A stretch of 64,000 nt of DNA, from NCBI GenBank assembly GCA_036339975.1, contig JAYYZV010000005.1, positions 1-64,000 on the forward strand, written 5' to 3'. Positions within the stretch are counted from its first letter, which is position 1. Each line of letters opens with the position of its first letter. The DNA comes from UBA830 sp036339975 (GTDB lineage Bacteria > Pseudomonadota > Alphaproteobacteria > MPNO01 > UBA830). The notes beneath the pieces are model-generated. The model ran no database searches. It had not been told where the DNA came from and worked only from the letters and a program-made list of their open reading frames with translations. The position numbers and the translations under genes are program-made. Shown one piece after another: positions 17,382 through 25,934 of the stretch.

Positions 17382-18164
17382 ATGACAACGGTACTCAAGG
17401 TGCAGGATCTAGAAAAGAACTTCGGTGGAGTTATCGCGGCTCGAAATATTAACGTGGAGGTTAACGAGGGTGAGACCATTGGCATTATTGGTGCCAATGG
17501 TGCGGGAAAAACAACATTTGTAAACATGGTCACCGGGTATTTACCGCCATCATCTGGTGAGGTTGAGTTTCTCGGGCAAAGCTTGATCGGTTTTAAGCCC
17601 CGCGAAGTTACAAAACTCGGGCTTTGCCGGTCATTCCAAGTGCCGCAGGTGTTCCTTTCAGAAACGGTCTTTGACAACATGTTGGTTGCATACGGTATAG
17701 CTGAGCAGACAGGTTTTAGTCTGTTTAGGCCGATCCACACTGATGACCGAGAGACGAGGGTGGATAATCAACTTGAGAGATATCAAATCTCCGATTATCG
17801 AGACACACCTGCGTCTGCATTACCACAGGGTGTTAGAAAACTTTTGGATATTGCGATGGCAACAGTTCGTAATCCCAAACTAGTAATGCTCGACGAACCC
17901 ACAAGCGGCATAAGTGTCGAGGAAAAATTCGACCTTATGGACATTATAATGGAGGCTATGCGCCAGGAGGACACGACCGTCATGTTCATCGAACATGATA
18001 TGGAGATAGTAGAACGTTTTGTAGACCGAGTTTGGGCATTTTATCAGGGCGAAATCATTTGCGACGCGCCGACGGCGGAAGCGATGGTCGACGAAAAAGT
18101 GCGCGAATTTGTGATAGGTCAAGAATATCATCCGGCACACCTCGAAGGGGACGCAAATGCTTAA
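17382..18164 (+). CDS. Branched-chain-type ABC importer ATPase (LivG)
   Basis: 260 residues. Walker A is GANGAGKTT at residues 37-45 and Walker B is LVMLDEPTSG, followed by the switch His in MFIEHDMEIVE. The helical signature region reads LPQGVRKLLDIAMA, so the usual LSxGQ motif is degenerate; in an ABC dimer this leaves one of the two ATP sites possibly weak. ATG 17382 is chosen because the longer frame overlaps livM; AGGAG lies just upstream. The stop overlaps livF by 8 bp. Confidence 0.9.
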   Translation: MTTVLKVQDLEKNFGGVIAARNINVEVNEGETIGIIGANGAGKTTFVNMVTGYLPPSSGEVEFLGQSLIGFKPREVTKLGLCRSFQVPQVFLSETVFDNMLVAYGIAEQTGFSLFRPIHTDDRETRVDNQLERYQISDYRDTPASALPQGVRKLLDIAMATVRNPKLVMLDEPTSGISVEEKFDLMDIIMEAMRQEDTTVMFIEHDMEIVERFVDRVWAFYQGEIICDAPTAEAMVDEKVREFVIGQEYHPAHLEGDANA

Positions 18165-18801
18165 TATTCAAGGCATAGACGTCAATATTGGCGCGACGCC
18201 GATTTTGCGAGGTGTCACCCTTGAGGTTCCTTCAGGTACAATGTGCGGCCTTATCGGCCGTAATGGCGCAGGAAAAACCACCTTCATGCGGGCTGTAATG
18301 GGGGCACTTGAGGCCAAAGCCGGAGGTATTGAATTTGATGGAGAAAATCTTCGTGAGGCTCCTGCTCACCGTCGCGCCCATATTGGCATAGGTTTCATGC
18401 CGGAAGACAGGCGGCTGGTGCCGCAATTGACAGCCGAGGAAAATATTCTTCTACCGACTTGGACCACCAAGATGGAGGGTGCCGCGGACCGGCTGGCTTG
18501 GATCTATAAGTTAATGCCCGAGGTTGAGGAATTTCGCAGTCGGGGTGCGACAGAGCTTTCTGGCGGGCAGCAGAAGTTTGTAGCATTCGCCCGTGCACTG
18601 ATGGTTGGCACCAAGTTGCTGATGCTGGACGAGCCCTCAGAGGGTATTGCGCCGGTCTTTGCACAACGGATGGTTGAAATCATGGCCAATCTGAAGGAGG
18701 AAGGGGAGTCCGTGCTGGTCGCCGAATCAAACGACAAGCATATCAACAGCCTTCTCGACAAAACCTTCGTCATCGAGCGTGGGTCAATTATTAACGGGTG
18801 A
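18157..18801 (+). CDS. Branched-chain-type ABC importer ATPase (LivF)
   Basis: A 214-residue ATPase, partner of LivG. Walker A GRNGAGKTT at residues 34-42, an intact signature LSGGQQKFVAFARAL and Walker B LLMLDEPSEGIAP. The D-loop to H-loop region reads VLVAESNDKHI, lacking the usual His directly after the beta strand, which may again reflect an asymmetric ATPase pair. Slightly shorter than typical LivF at the C-terminus. Last gene of the operon. Confidence 0.88.
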   Translation: MLNIQGIDVNIGATPILRGVTLEVPSGTMCGLIGRNGAGKTTFMRAVMGALEAKAGGIEFDGENLREAPAHRRAHIGIGFMPEDRRLVPQLTAEENILLPTWTTKMEGAADRLAWIYKLMPEVEEFRSRGATELSGGQQKFVAFARALMVGTKLLMLDEPSEGIAPVFAQRMVEIMANLKEEGESVLVAESNDKHINSLLDKTFVIERGSIING

Positions 18802-19110
18802 CGGTAGTTCCTCTTTCGAAAACTCTGCTTCGTATATTGCGCCGCGGTATGTTTTGTCTGGAAACACATCTTATTCTATTCAGTACCGCATCGTGTTTGA
18901 TCCTACGTAAGGTCCTCCGTAGAGCTCAACCGACTAGCGGTTTTACATTATTATGGATGTGGTCCCGGAAGATCTAAAAAGCGCCTGGGGCCGGTTGGTG
19001 TTCCAGTAATCAGTCCTTTTTGCTTGGCAGTTAACCCCGAGATAGCCCCTGTATTTGGCCACAGTGGGGCGAGGGCGGGCAAACACTTATATGATTAGGT
19101 CGGGACCTAG
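18802..19110. other. Intergenic region after the liv operon
   Basis: About 310 bp (347 to the next ATG) without a convincing gene or RNA. The only structure seen is the small AACCG/CGGTT hairpin listed separately. Composition is mixed and no promoter stands out, although one for the TSUP gene should lie here. Confidence 0.45.
18928..18946 (+). terminator. Weak hairpin downstream of livF
   Basis: AACCG and CGGTT arms (18928-18932, 18938-18942) with a five-base loop, followed by TT and an AT-rich stretch. It is short and only moderately GC-rich, so it is at best a weak intrinsic terminator for the transporter operon. Confidence 0.25.
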
Positions 19111-19148
19111 GGAGGGATTTTCTGGATATCGCACTTACTTCTGTTGTT

Positions 19149-19862
19149 ATGGCCGCACTTCTCCTTGCGGGTGCTGTAAAGGGCATTATTGGTCTGGGGT
19201 TGCCCCTCACGGCCATATCAGTCATGGGCGCTTTTACCGATCTGCGCACCGCTATTGCGTTTATTGCAATCCCGGTCGTTGCAACCAACCTCTATCAGGC
19301 CTTTGAGGGCGGTCGTGCTGGAGAAATGTTTAGTAGGTATTGGCGGATAAATTTTTATTCCGTGATTGGCACTGTTGTCGGGGCGCAGATATTATTCTTG
19401 GTTGACCCGCGGATTCTGACAACCATCCTAGGTGTCGTAGTTGTGATCTATGTTCTTTTAAATATCACTCGTTTTCAAATTCGTATTACCGACCGCACCA
19501 ACCCATGGGCAGTGCCACCACTCGGTTTGCTGTCCGGCCTTTTAACCGGAACGACGGGATCCGTCGGTATTCCTATCGCGCTGTATCTACAGGCACTCGA
19601 TATTGACAAAGAGAGCTTCCTCCGTGCTATTGCGCTAACATTTCTGATCAGCGCTTCGTTTCTGGTCATAGCGCTTGCTGAAAAAGGCGCATTCACGCAG
19701 GAAAATCTGTTTATCTCCGCATTAAGCCTCATACCAGCGTTTGCTGGTATGGCCATCGGACAAAGATTTCGGGGCCGACTGTCCGAAGAACGCTTCCGAA
19801 AATTCGTATATCTGTTCCTGCTAATTGCGGCGGCAAATCTGATGCGGAAAGGTCTGTTTTAG
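19149..19862 (+). CDS. TSUP-family (TauE/SafE) anion exporter
   Basis: 237 or 246 residues, nearly all membrane helices, with the two-repeat TSUP pattern: GAVKGIIGLGLPLTAISVM in the first half and GLLSGLLTGTTGSVGIPIALYL in the second. Family members export sulfite, sulfoacetate or other organosulfur anions. A strong GGGAGGG (19110-19116) lies 33 bases from the ATG at 19149 but five from an in-frame CTG at 19122 (Leu-Asp-Ile-Ala-Leu-Thr), so the real start may be CTG. Sulfite export would fit the ComDE/Ldh_2 genes 10 kb upstream, but this is only suggestive. Confidence 0.85.
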   Translation: MAALLLAGAVKGIIGLGLPLTAISVMGAFTDLRTAIAFIAIPVVATNLYQAFEGGRAGEMFSRYWRINFYSVIGTVVGAQILFLVDPRILTTILGVVVVIYVLLNITRFQIRITDRTNPWAVPPLGLLSGLLTGTTGSVGIPIALYLQALDIDKESFLRAIALTFLISASFLVIALAEKGAFTQENLFISALSLIPAFAGMAIGQRFRGRLSEERFRKFVYLFLLIAAANLMRKGLF

Positions 19863-19865
19863 CTT

Positions 19866-19881
19866 CTGGCCTCGCGGCCAG
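19866..19881 (+). terminator. Short hairpin after the TSUP gene
   Basis: CTGGCC and GGCCAG arms around a TCGC loop, starting 4 bp after the TSUP stop. No U-tract follows, so it may protect the 3' end rather than terminate by itself. Confidence 0.35.
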
Positions 19882-20104
19882 GCAGCCGTCGTGCGCAACG
19901 GCCATCGCACCATCTATTTTATATATGGATATGTCTACGCGGAAACTATGTCCCTATTCAGTTTAATTTGTTTAAAAATTTAGTGTGGGAGGGCCGAAGC
20001 CTGGTACAGACAGGTAATTTTCAATTATTGATGGTTGTTCATCTCAATCGGCGGAGTTAGTGGCATGTTTCATGCTATCATGGGGTTTTCCTGAAAGGTA
20101 TTTC

Positions 20105-21067
20105 ATGACTGCCGTCCCGGCAACAATCACTGCCATTTACGCCGCCATTCCCTCGCCTGTGCGAGGCGTTTTATTTATGATGATATCTGCGATTGGTGTT
20201 GTGGCCATGAACGTTTCGATCCGGAACATCGCCGATGATATTCATCCCTTCGTGATAGCCCTTTTCCGGCACTCCATCGGTGTATGCCTTTTGGCGCCAT
20301 TGATTCTGCGGCGCGATCATAACCCTTTTCGGACAGGTCACCTTCCACTGCACGGGTTACGGGCTCTATTCAACGTGATCGCGATGCTGGCTTACTTCGT
20401 GGCCCTGACAATGGAGCCGTTGGCCAAGGTAGTTGCGCTTACATTCACCGCACCTCTTCTCGCTACCGTCGGAGCGGTATTGATCCTTCGGGAAAAAGTC
20501 AGTCGGCACCGGTATGGAGCGTTAGCTATTGGCCTCGCCGGTGCGCTTATTATCCTGCGGCCGTGGGCCGTTGAAATCAGCACCGGCTCACTCCTGTTGT
20601 TGTTATCGTCCAGTACTTGGGCTATGGCGTTGGTTGTGATCAAAGTGCTCTCGCGGCACGACAATCCGGTGACCATCGCTCTTTATGCGTCACTTCTTCA
20701 GGTCCCATTCTGTTTGGTTGCTGCCTCGTTCTTCTGGCAATGGCCGACACCATATCAGTGGTTCATTATCTTCCTGATAGCTATCTTCGGCAGCACGACC
20801 CAGATCTGTCTAGCTCAGGCGTTTCGCGAGGCTGACGCCACTGTCGTTCTGCCAGCCGATTTCACTAAACTGGTGTTTGCCGGGTTGGCAGGATGGCTAT
20901 TTTTCTCCGAACTACCGGAAATCTGGATCTGGATCGGCGGCACAATAGTTTTCAGTGGGGTTTTCTTGAACACCTGGTTTGAGAAGCGAGCCCGGGACTC
21001 CAGCGGTCTTGCACAAGTACAGGAAGTTTCGCAGACTCCGCCAAACAGCAATGAAAGACCGCCATGA
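20105..21067 (+). CDS. EamA-family (DMT superfamily) transporter
   Basis: 320 residues with ten predicted membrane helices arranged as two EamA repeats (first repeat ending LIILRPWA, second containing ADFTKLVFAGLAGWLFFSE). DMT proteins are small inner-membrane exporters or importers of metabolites such as amino acids. ATG 20105 is chosen since GAAAGG lies just upstream and the 15 extra residues from 20060 look non-coding. Its stop overlaps the next gene (ATGA), so it is in one operon with an esterase and a dioxygenase. One of seven EamA genes in this window. Confidence 0.88.
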   Translation: MTAVPATITAIYAAIPSPVRGVLFMMISAIGVVAMNVSIRNIADDIHPFVIALFRHSIGVCLLAPLILRRDHNPFRTGHLPLHGLRALFNVIAMLAYFVALTMEPLAKVVALTFTAPLLATVGAVLILREKVSRHRYGALAIGLAGALIILRPWAVEISTGSLLLLLSSSTWAMALVVIKVLSRHDNPVTIALYASLLQVPFCLVAASFFWQWPTPYQWFIIFLIAIFGSTTQICLAQAFREADATVVLPADFTKLVFAGLAGWLFFSELPEIWIWIGGTIVFSGVFLNTWFEKRARDSSGLAQVQEVSQTPPNSNERPP

Positions 21068-21927
21068 AAGAAATCGTGTGGGGAAATTTTAGCCAGGAGG
21101 AGTTGGACCGAAATTACGATCAGTCATCCCTGGTGCCAAATGTCAGCGAACTTATGGAACAGAACGCCATAGATAGTGCCAAAATTAGGGAAGAACTCGA
21201 GGTGATTGCCGACGTTTCTTATGGACCGACGGTTTTGGAGCGCCTTGATATATTTCCGGCATCGCAGAGGGGTGGGCCGGTCGCGATTTATCATCACGGT
21301 GGCGCCTGGACACGATCTGACAAGGATCAGTGTTCATATGCAGCTCCCAGTTTGGTCGCGGCGGGGGTCAACGTCCTAGTGCTCGATTTTGCTTTAGCTC
21401 CGGCAGTGTCGCTGGATGAAATTGTGCGGCAGAACCGCGCCGCAATTTCTTGGGCATGGTACAACGCAGATGAATATGGTTGGGATAGAGACAGAATTCA
21501 TAGTATTGGCCATTCATCGGGCGGGCATATCTGTGGCATGATGCAGATTACGAACTGGGAAGATCTCTATGGTTTACCCGCGGATATCATAAAAAGTGCC
21601 GCTCCATGTAGTGGAATGTATGAACTGGAACCGGTGCAACTTAGCCACCGCAACAGCTATCTTGACCTAACAGGCCAAGCCGCGGTGCGTAACAGTTCGA
21701 TCCGCCATATTCCGGCCTACGGGCCGCCAATGACGATGGCGTGGGGTACTGGCGAACTAGAAGAGTTTCAGCGCCAGAGCAGAGAGTTCGCAGTGGCTTG
21801 GGAAGCTGCCGGCCACGAGGTCGAAATCTTTATCTTGGAGGATCTGAACCATTTTGAGGTGGGCCGGGAAATGTTCAATCCAGATCAACCAGTGTTTCAG
21901 AACATTCTGAAAAATATTGGTGTTTAG
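21064..21927 (+). CDS. Alpha/beta hydrolase of the HGGxW (kynurenine formamidase/esterase) type
   Basis: A 287-residue hydrolase with the oxyanion motif HHGGAW (residues 77-82), nucleophile S151 in GHSSGG, and a C-terminal His in EDLNHFE preceded by acidic residues. These features match arylformamidase-like and hormone-sensitive-lipase-like enzymes that hydrolyse small esters or amides. Translationally coupled to the upstream transporter and followed after 61 bp by a TauD-like gene. No tryptophan-catabolism gene is adjacent, so arylformamidase is not claimed. Confidence 0.85.
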   Translation: MKEIVWGNFSQEELDRNYDQSSLVPNVSELMEQNAIDSAKIREELEVIADVSYGPTVLERLDIFPASQRGGPVAIYHHGGAWTRSDKDQCSYAAPSLVAAGVNVLVLDFALAPAVSLDEIVRQNRAAISWAWYNADEYGWDRDRIHSIGHSSGGHICGMMQITNWEDLYGLPADIIKSAAPCSGMYELEPVQLSHRNSYLDLTGQAAVRNSSIRHIPAYGPPMTMAWGTGELEEFQRQSREFAVAWEAAGHEVEIFILEDLNHFEVGREMFNPDQPVFQNILKNIGV

Positions 21928-21988
21928 ACGAGACTAATCGAAGTCTGTTATAGATATAAAAATGAGCGTAGCCACGGAGGAGAGAGAA

Positions 21989-22822
21989 ATGGACGGAGCC
22001 GGACCGGGCGCTGCCTATCAGGCAATCACCGTGATGCCCTATTCCCCGACTATCGGGGCTGAAGTTGGCAATGTCGATCTGACACGGCCGCTTCTCGATC
22101 TGGAACTCTTGGAAATTCGACGCGCATTCACTGAACATATGGTTCTTTTCTTCCGAGATCAGGAAATCAGTTTTGATGATCATGCGCGGTTTGGAGAATA
22201 TTTTGGTTCCCTCGGTCAGCACGTTGGTAAAAAGACCAACAGTCAGGCTACCGATGATCTGCGGGTCCGTAAGTTCCATGCAGACGGGGATACCCCCCGG
22301 GTGTCCGGGAATGTCTGGCATACCGACCAATCCTGTGCGCCGGTTCCGCCGCTTGCCAGTGTGCTTTACTTGCACACCCTTCCACCAAATGGTGGTGGCG
22401 ATACTGGATTTGCCAGCATGTATGCCGCCTACGATGCGCTGTCCGATAACATGAAGGACTATCTGGATGGATTAACGGCCCACCATGACGGAACTCTGCA
22501 GTTCGGCGCTGGCACCCCGGAAGCTGATCACCCGGTTGTCGTTCGTCATCCGGAAAGCGGGAGAAAACTCCTATACGTTAATGAAGCCTTCACCTCTTAT
22601 ATAAACGGTGTATCGCGTGAGGAGAGTAAAGCGATCCTAGAATTTCTCTACGATCACCAGAAAAGACCAGAATGGAGTACCCGGTTTCGATGGGAGCCAC
22701 ATTCTATTGCTTTTTGGGACAACCGCTGCGTCCATCACCGAGCAATTTCGGATTATCTGCCGCACGTTCGATCCGGTTACCGGATCCAGGTGGAAGGAAC
22801 AGAACCTCCGCTTGCCGGCTGA
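21989..22822 (+). CDS. TauD/TfdA-family 2OG-Fe(II) dioxygenase
   Basis: A 277-residue non-heme iron dioxygenase. The facial triad is H111-x-D113 (WHTDQS) with the distal His in HHRAIS (249/250) and R265 in GYRIQVEG for 2-oxoglutarate. The family includes taurine, alkylsulfate and 2,4-D dioxygenases. ATG 21989 is preceded by GGAGGAGAGAGAA, much better than ATG 21962, which has no ribosome site. Good iron-site conservation; substrate unresolved. Third gene of the EamA-hydrolase-dioxygenase operon. Confidence 0.9.
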   Translation: MDGAGPGAAYQAITVMPYSPTIGAEVGNVDLTRPLLDLELLEIRRAFTEHMVLFFRDQEISFDDHARFGEYFGSLGQHVGKKTNSQATDDLRVRKFHADGDTPRVSGNVWHTDQSCAPVPPLASVLYLHTLPPNGGGDTGFASMYAAYDALSDNMKDYLDGLTAHHDGTLQFGAGTPEADHPVVVRHPESGRKLLYVNEAFTSYINGVSREESKAILEFLYDHQKRPEWSTRFRWEPHSIAFWDNRCVHHRAISDYLPHVRSGYRIQVEGTEPPLAG

Positions 22823-23072
22823 GCCGAAACATTATTTTCTATATTTTATAGACCGACCGCGCCAATAACGATCCGAAATTGATCTGTCGGCAGAAGTCAC
22901 AGATAGGTCGTCAATTTACCTCCAATGTACCCGGGTTGGTTTGATGCCCTTACTGCTGTCCATAAATAATTAGCCGGTAAAAAAACAATTTTTCCTAATT
23001 TCGGCGTGGTAAAATTACATGGCGGTGTTGTTTTTAAGACGGATTACGATCTAAAAAATTAAAGGCGCTATT

Positions 23073-23783
23073 TTAGTTGTCTCTGCCGTAGCGATGTAAT
23101 CCCGCACCGTTAGCCTTCAACCAGTCGCGAGCCTGTCCTACATCCGGACATAGCGTACTCACCAGTGTCCAGAAACGTTCGCTGTGATTGAGTTCACGGA
23201 GGTGGGCAACCTCGTGGGCGATAACGTATTTCAGCACGTGCTGGGGCGCCATTACCAGCCGCCATGAGAAATTTAGGTTCCCGGCACGTGAGCAACTGCC
23301 CCACCGAGAGCGTGTGTCACGGATGGAAATCCGTGCGGGTTTGCGGCCTATTTTTCCGCCCATTTCTTCGGCACGGGGTCTTATCTCGTCCAGAGCCCTG
23401 CCACGAACCCATCTTCGGACGCGGCCAGGAAGCGTATCTTCTCGCCCACCGACTAGAAGTTCATCATTCGCTAGTCTCGGGACGGCGGTGCAGCTGTTGG
23501 TTCGCCGGATTGTGACATGCCTGCCCAGAAGCGGAAAAACTGCACCATCGGCAAACGGAGCGGCGGGGCCAATCCGCGCCAACTGCTTTGTAACCCATCC
23601 TGCCTGAGTCGCGGCGAACCGAAGACCTTCGCGCACCGTCGCGCCGGGCGGAAGAACAATTTCGACTTTTCCGTCATAAACGCCCACATGCAGTAAAATT
23701 CTCCGGGCGCGCTGGCTACTGCGGACGTGAAGCTGGATTTCCTGACCGTCTTCCAGAGAGAGAAAGTCAGATGCTTCGGTCAA
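23073..23783 (-). CDS. SprT/YgjP-type (M48-like) zinc metallopeptidase
   Basis: A 236-residue protein of the YgjP family (DUF45). The zinc site is HEVAH at residues 190-194 with H200 in ELNHSERFW, preceded by the conserved RSRWGSCS. Function of the family is poorly defined, thought to be proteolytic. The predicted start is TTG 23783, overlapping the stop of the upstream MFS gene as TTGA and giving a protein that begins LTEASDF; the much longer frame to 24455 lies inside the MFS gene and is an artefact. Likely translationally coupled to the MFS pump. Confidence 0.85.
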   Translation of the reverse strand: MTEASDFLSLEDGQEIQLHVRSSQRARRILLHVGVYDGKVEIVLPPGATVREGLRFAATQAGWVTKQLARIGPAAPFADGAVFPLLGRHVTIRRTNSCTAVPRLANDELLVGGREDTLPGRVRRWVRGRALDEIRPRAEEMGGKIGRKPARISIRDTRSRWGSCSRAGNLNFSWRLVMAPQHVLKYVIAHEVAHLRELNHSERFWTLVSTLCPDVGQARDWLKANGAGLHRYGRDN

Positions 23784-25192
23784 ATTTCCACCCCTGGCTT
23801 TAGCTGGTACATTCGCAGAACGCAAAGGCTGCCGGCCAGCGGGACGACCGCGCCGAGTGCGAATACCCAGCTGAGGGCATATTCTACAGTCGCGGGTTCG
23901 GTTCCGCCCGCAAGACCGGCCCCATTGGCAACAAGGCCCGCGATTGCCGCCCCGTAAGCTATACCGATCGACCTCATCGCCGGAGCGGCGGACGCTGTGA
24001 TCCGGGATTCCGCTTCCCCGGCGGCGGCCAGAGCCCAAGAGATGGAATGTACATTTGTCATCCCAACGCCAATCCCGGCCACGGTAACAAATCCTGTTAA
24101 TACCCAGATCGAAGTCTCTCCGAGAGTGATCGCAATGCCAAGAATGCTCAATGAGGTAAACATCAGCCCGCTCGCGCAGGCGATACGGGTCCAGCGGTCG
24201 CTCCATCCTGCAGTAACAAGGGAGCCGACCGTCCAGGCGATCGAAAAGACTGTCAGCACGTAACCAATCCATAGAGGATCGAGACCATATATCTGCCGCA
24301 ACGCCAGTGGCATAAAAATTGTCATTGGCGTGTAGGCGGCCGACAACAAGAGAAACACCCAATAAGCGGTGCCCACCGGGGCGAACAGCGAAAGTACGTG
24401 TCGTGGAAAGAGGTTTTCTTCCACCCGGTCGAGACGCAGTGTGAATATCAGACACATTACCCCAGCGGCGATCAGTGAGCCACGAGATACGAAATCGTTA
24501 AACTGTCCGGACGCACCCACTAGAACAACCGAAGTACCGAGGAGTAGCAACCGCCGATAGGGCAGCCGCCGCTTTTCGCCACGCTCGCTCTCGGGTACGA
24601 CTTTCCATGCAGCGAGAACGAACAACATCGTCAATACACTGGTGGTGAGAAACGCTCCCCGCCACATCCCGAAATTGCCCCAGACGCCGCCGATCAAGGG
24701 TCCGACTACCGCCGCGACACTCCATGTAGTCGTGATGGTCGCTAAAACGCGGGTGCGCAGCCGTCCCGTGTATAGATCGTTTACAAGGGTCATTGACTGC
24801 GACATCATCAAGCCACCGCCGATACCTTCGACGGTGCGGAAAGTCAGCAGCAGTGCCATGTTGGGTGCCGCCGAACAGCCCAGTGCGCCGACGAGAAAAA
24901 TTAACCCTGCCGCGACATAGCCTTTCCGGCGTCCTAGCATTGCGCGAACGTACTGCCCGCTCGCCGCCCCCATAACGGTCCCTACCATATAGAGCATTGT
25001 GGTCCAGGCGTAGAATTCCACGCCACCGATTTCGGCGACTACCGCCGGCATGACGGTAGTTATGACGAATATGTCGATAGCGTGGACGCCGATGCCGATA
25101 TTGAGCAGTATCGTGTAAACACCGAGGATGCCGCGGAACATGTCCACCCAGCCGGTGCCCCCATCCGGGCGCGCTTCGTCAGTCGTTGTCAT
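23780..25192 (-). CDS. MFS drug/metabolite exporter
   Basis: A 470-residue major facilitator protein with about 12-14 membrane helices, in the DHA style: an N-terminal DIFVITTVMPAVVAEIGG, the loop 2-3 GQYVRAMLGRRKGY and motif C-like VVGPLIGGVWG. These features favour proton-coupled efflux of drugs or small organic compounds. It is encoded just upstream of the metallopeptidase with a 4-bp overlap. No dedicated regulator is adjacent. Confidence 0.88.
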   Translation of the reverse strand: MTTTDEARPDGGTGWVDMFRGILGVYTILLNIGIGVHAIDIFVITTVMPAVVAEIGGVEFYAWTTMLYMVGTVMGAASGQYVRAMLGRRKGYVAAGLIFLVGALGCSAAPNMALLLTFRTVEGIGGGLMMSQSMTLVNDLYTGRLRTRVLATITTTWSVAAVVGPLIGGVWGNFGMWRGAFLTTSVLTMLFVLAAWKVVPESERGEKRRLPYRRLLLLGTSVVLVGASGQFNDFVSRGSLIAAGVMCLIFTLRLDRVEENLFPRHVLSLFAPVGTAYWVFLLLSAAYTPMTIFMPLALRQIYGLDPLWIGYVLTVFSIAWTVGSLVTAGWSDRWTRIACASGLMFTSLSILGIAITLGETSIWVLTGFVTVAGIGVGMTNVHSISWALAAAGEAESRITASAAPAMRSIGIAYGAAIAGLVANGAGLAGGTEPATVEYALSWVFALGAVVPLAGSLCVLRMYQLKPGVEI

Positions 25193-25433
25193 GCTACCAG
25201 TCTAGGCGGGTTGGAACAGAATCCCTAGTAAGGCGGCGTCGCATCGTTTAATCAGGGCGAGATATTAACCAACCGTTTAAATGTTCTCCTGTTAGCTCGG
25301 CGTCATACCCCTCTACCGACCCCATAAAAGGCCATGTCGATGATGGTACAACTTTTCAGGGGTTCCGTGACCCGCCATCAACGCGTATCTAGTATGTCAA
25401 TTACTGAACACCCATGCCGGAATGTGATTAAGA

Positions 25434-25934
25434 ATGTCTGAAAGCCTGATTTTCGCGCTCGTGATTGCGCTAACGGTCTACATGTTCATGCGCCGTTTGC
25501 GGCTGTTAAAACAACAGAAAAAAAAGAAGGTAGAGGAAGAGGCACGTGGAGAGAAACCTCTGGAGGACCCGGGCAGCATGCCGCGGCTTGGAGCACCCGG
25601 CACAATCACTCGAGAACAGATCAGGCAATTAAAAAATAACGATTTTACGCCTGAGCGTCAGTGGAGTAAGGAAGAAGCGCAACTTATACTCGATACCGTC
25701 ACCTATCTTCGTGCCGTCATATACGAGGCAACGGGCGAAGCTGGCGCACCGATAGAAGTACAGAATGACATTCTCAAATTCATTCTGACCGACCAAGTTC
25801 TGCGTGAGTACGTTTTGCAATGGGGTCTGAACCGGACCCGGGATGAGCACACTTCTCCGCAGCCTGTTCTCGAGCATGATGAATGTTATCAAAAAGTAGA
25901 AGCCGCGGTTCTGGAACGCTGGGAATCGTCTTGA
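25434..25934 (+). CDS. Membrane-anchored protein of unknown function upstream of queA
   Basis: 166 residues I do not recognise. Residues 4-19 form a hydrophobic anchor (LIFALVIALTVYMFM), followed by a strongly basic stretch (RRLRLLKQQKKKK) that should stay cytoplasmic by the positive-inside rule, then a soluble domain rich in charged residues and helices. The stop overlaps the predicted TTG start of queA (TTGA), so the two are translationally coupled. No conserved catalytic motif is seen. Confidence 0.7.
   Translation: MSESLIFALVIALTVYMFMRRLRLLKQQKKKKVEEEARGEKPLEDPGSMPRLGAPGTITREQIRQLKNNDFTPERQWSKEEAQLILDTVTYLRAVIYEATGEAGAPIEVQNDILKFILTDQVLREYVLQWGLNRTRDEHTSPQPVLEHDECYQKVEAAVLERWESS

Noticed and set aside
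23784..24455. N-terminal extension of the metallopeptidase frame
   Set aside because: It runs through the MFS gene in another frame and its sequence is low-complexity Arg/Gly-rich. The YgjP-type domain starts after the MFS stop at TTG 23783.
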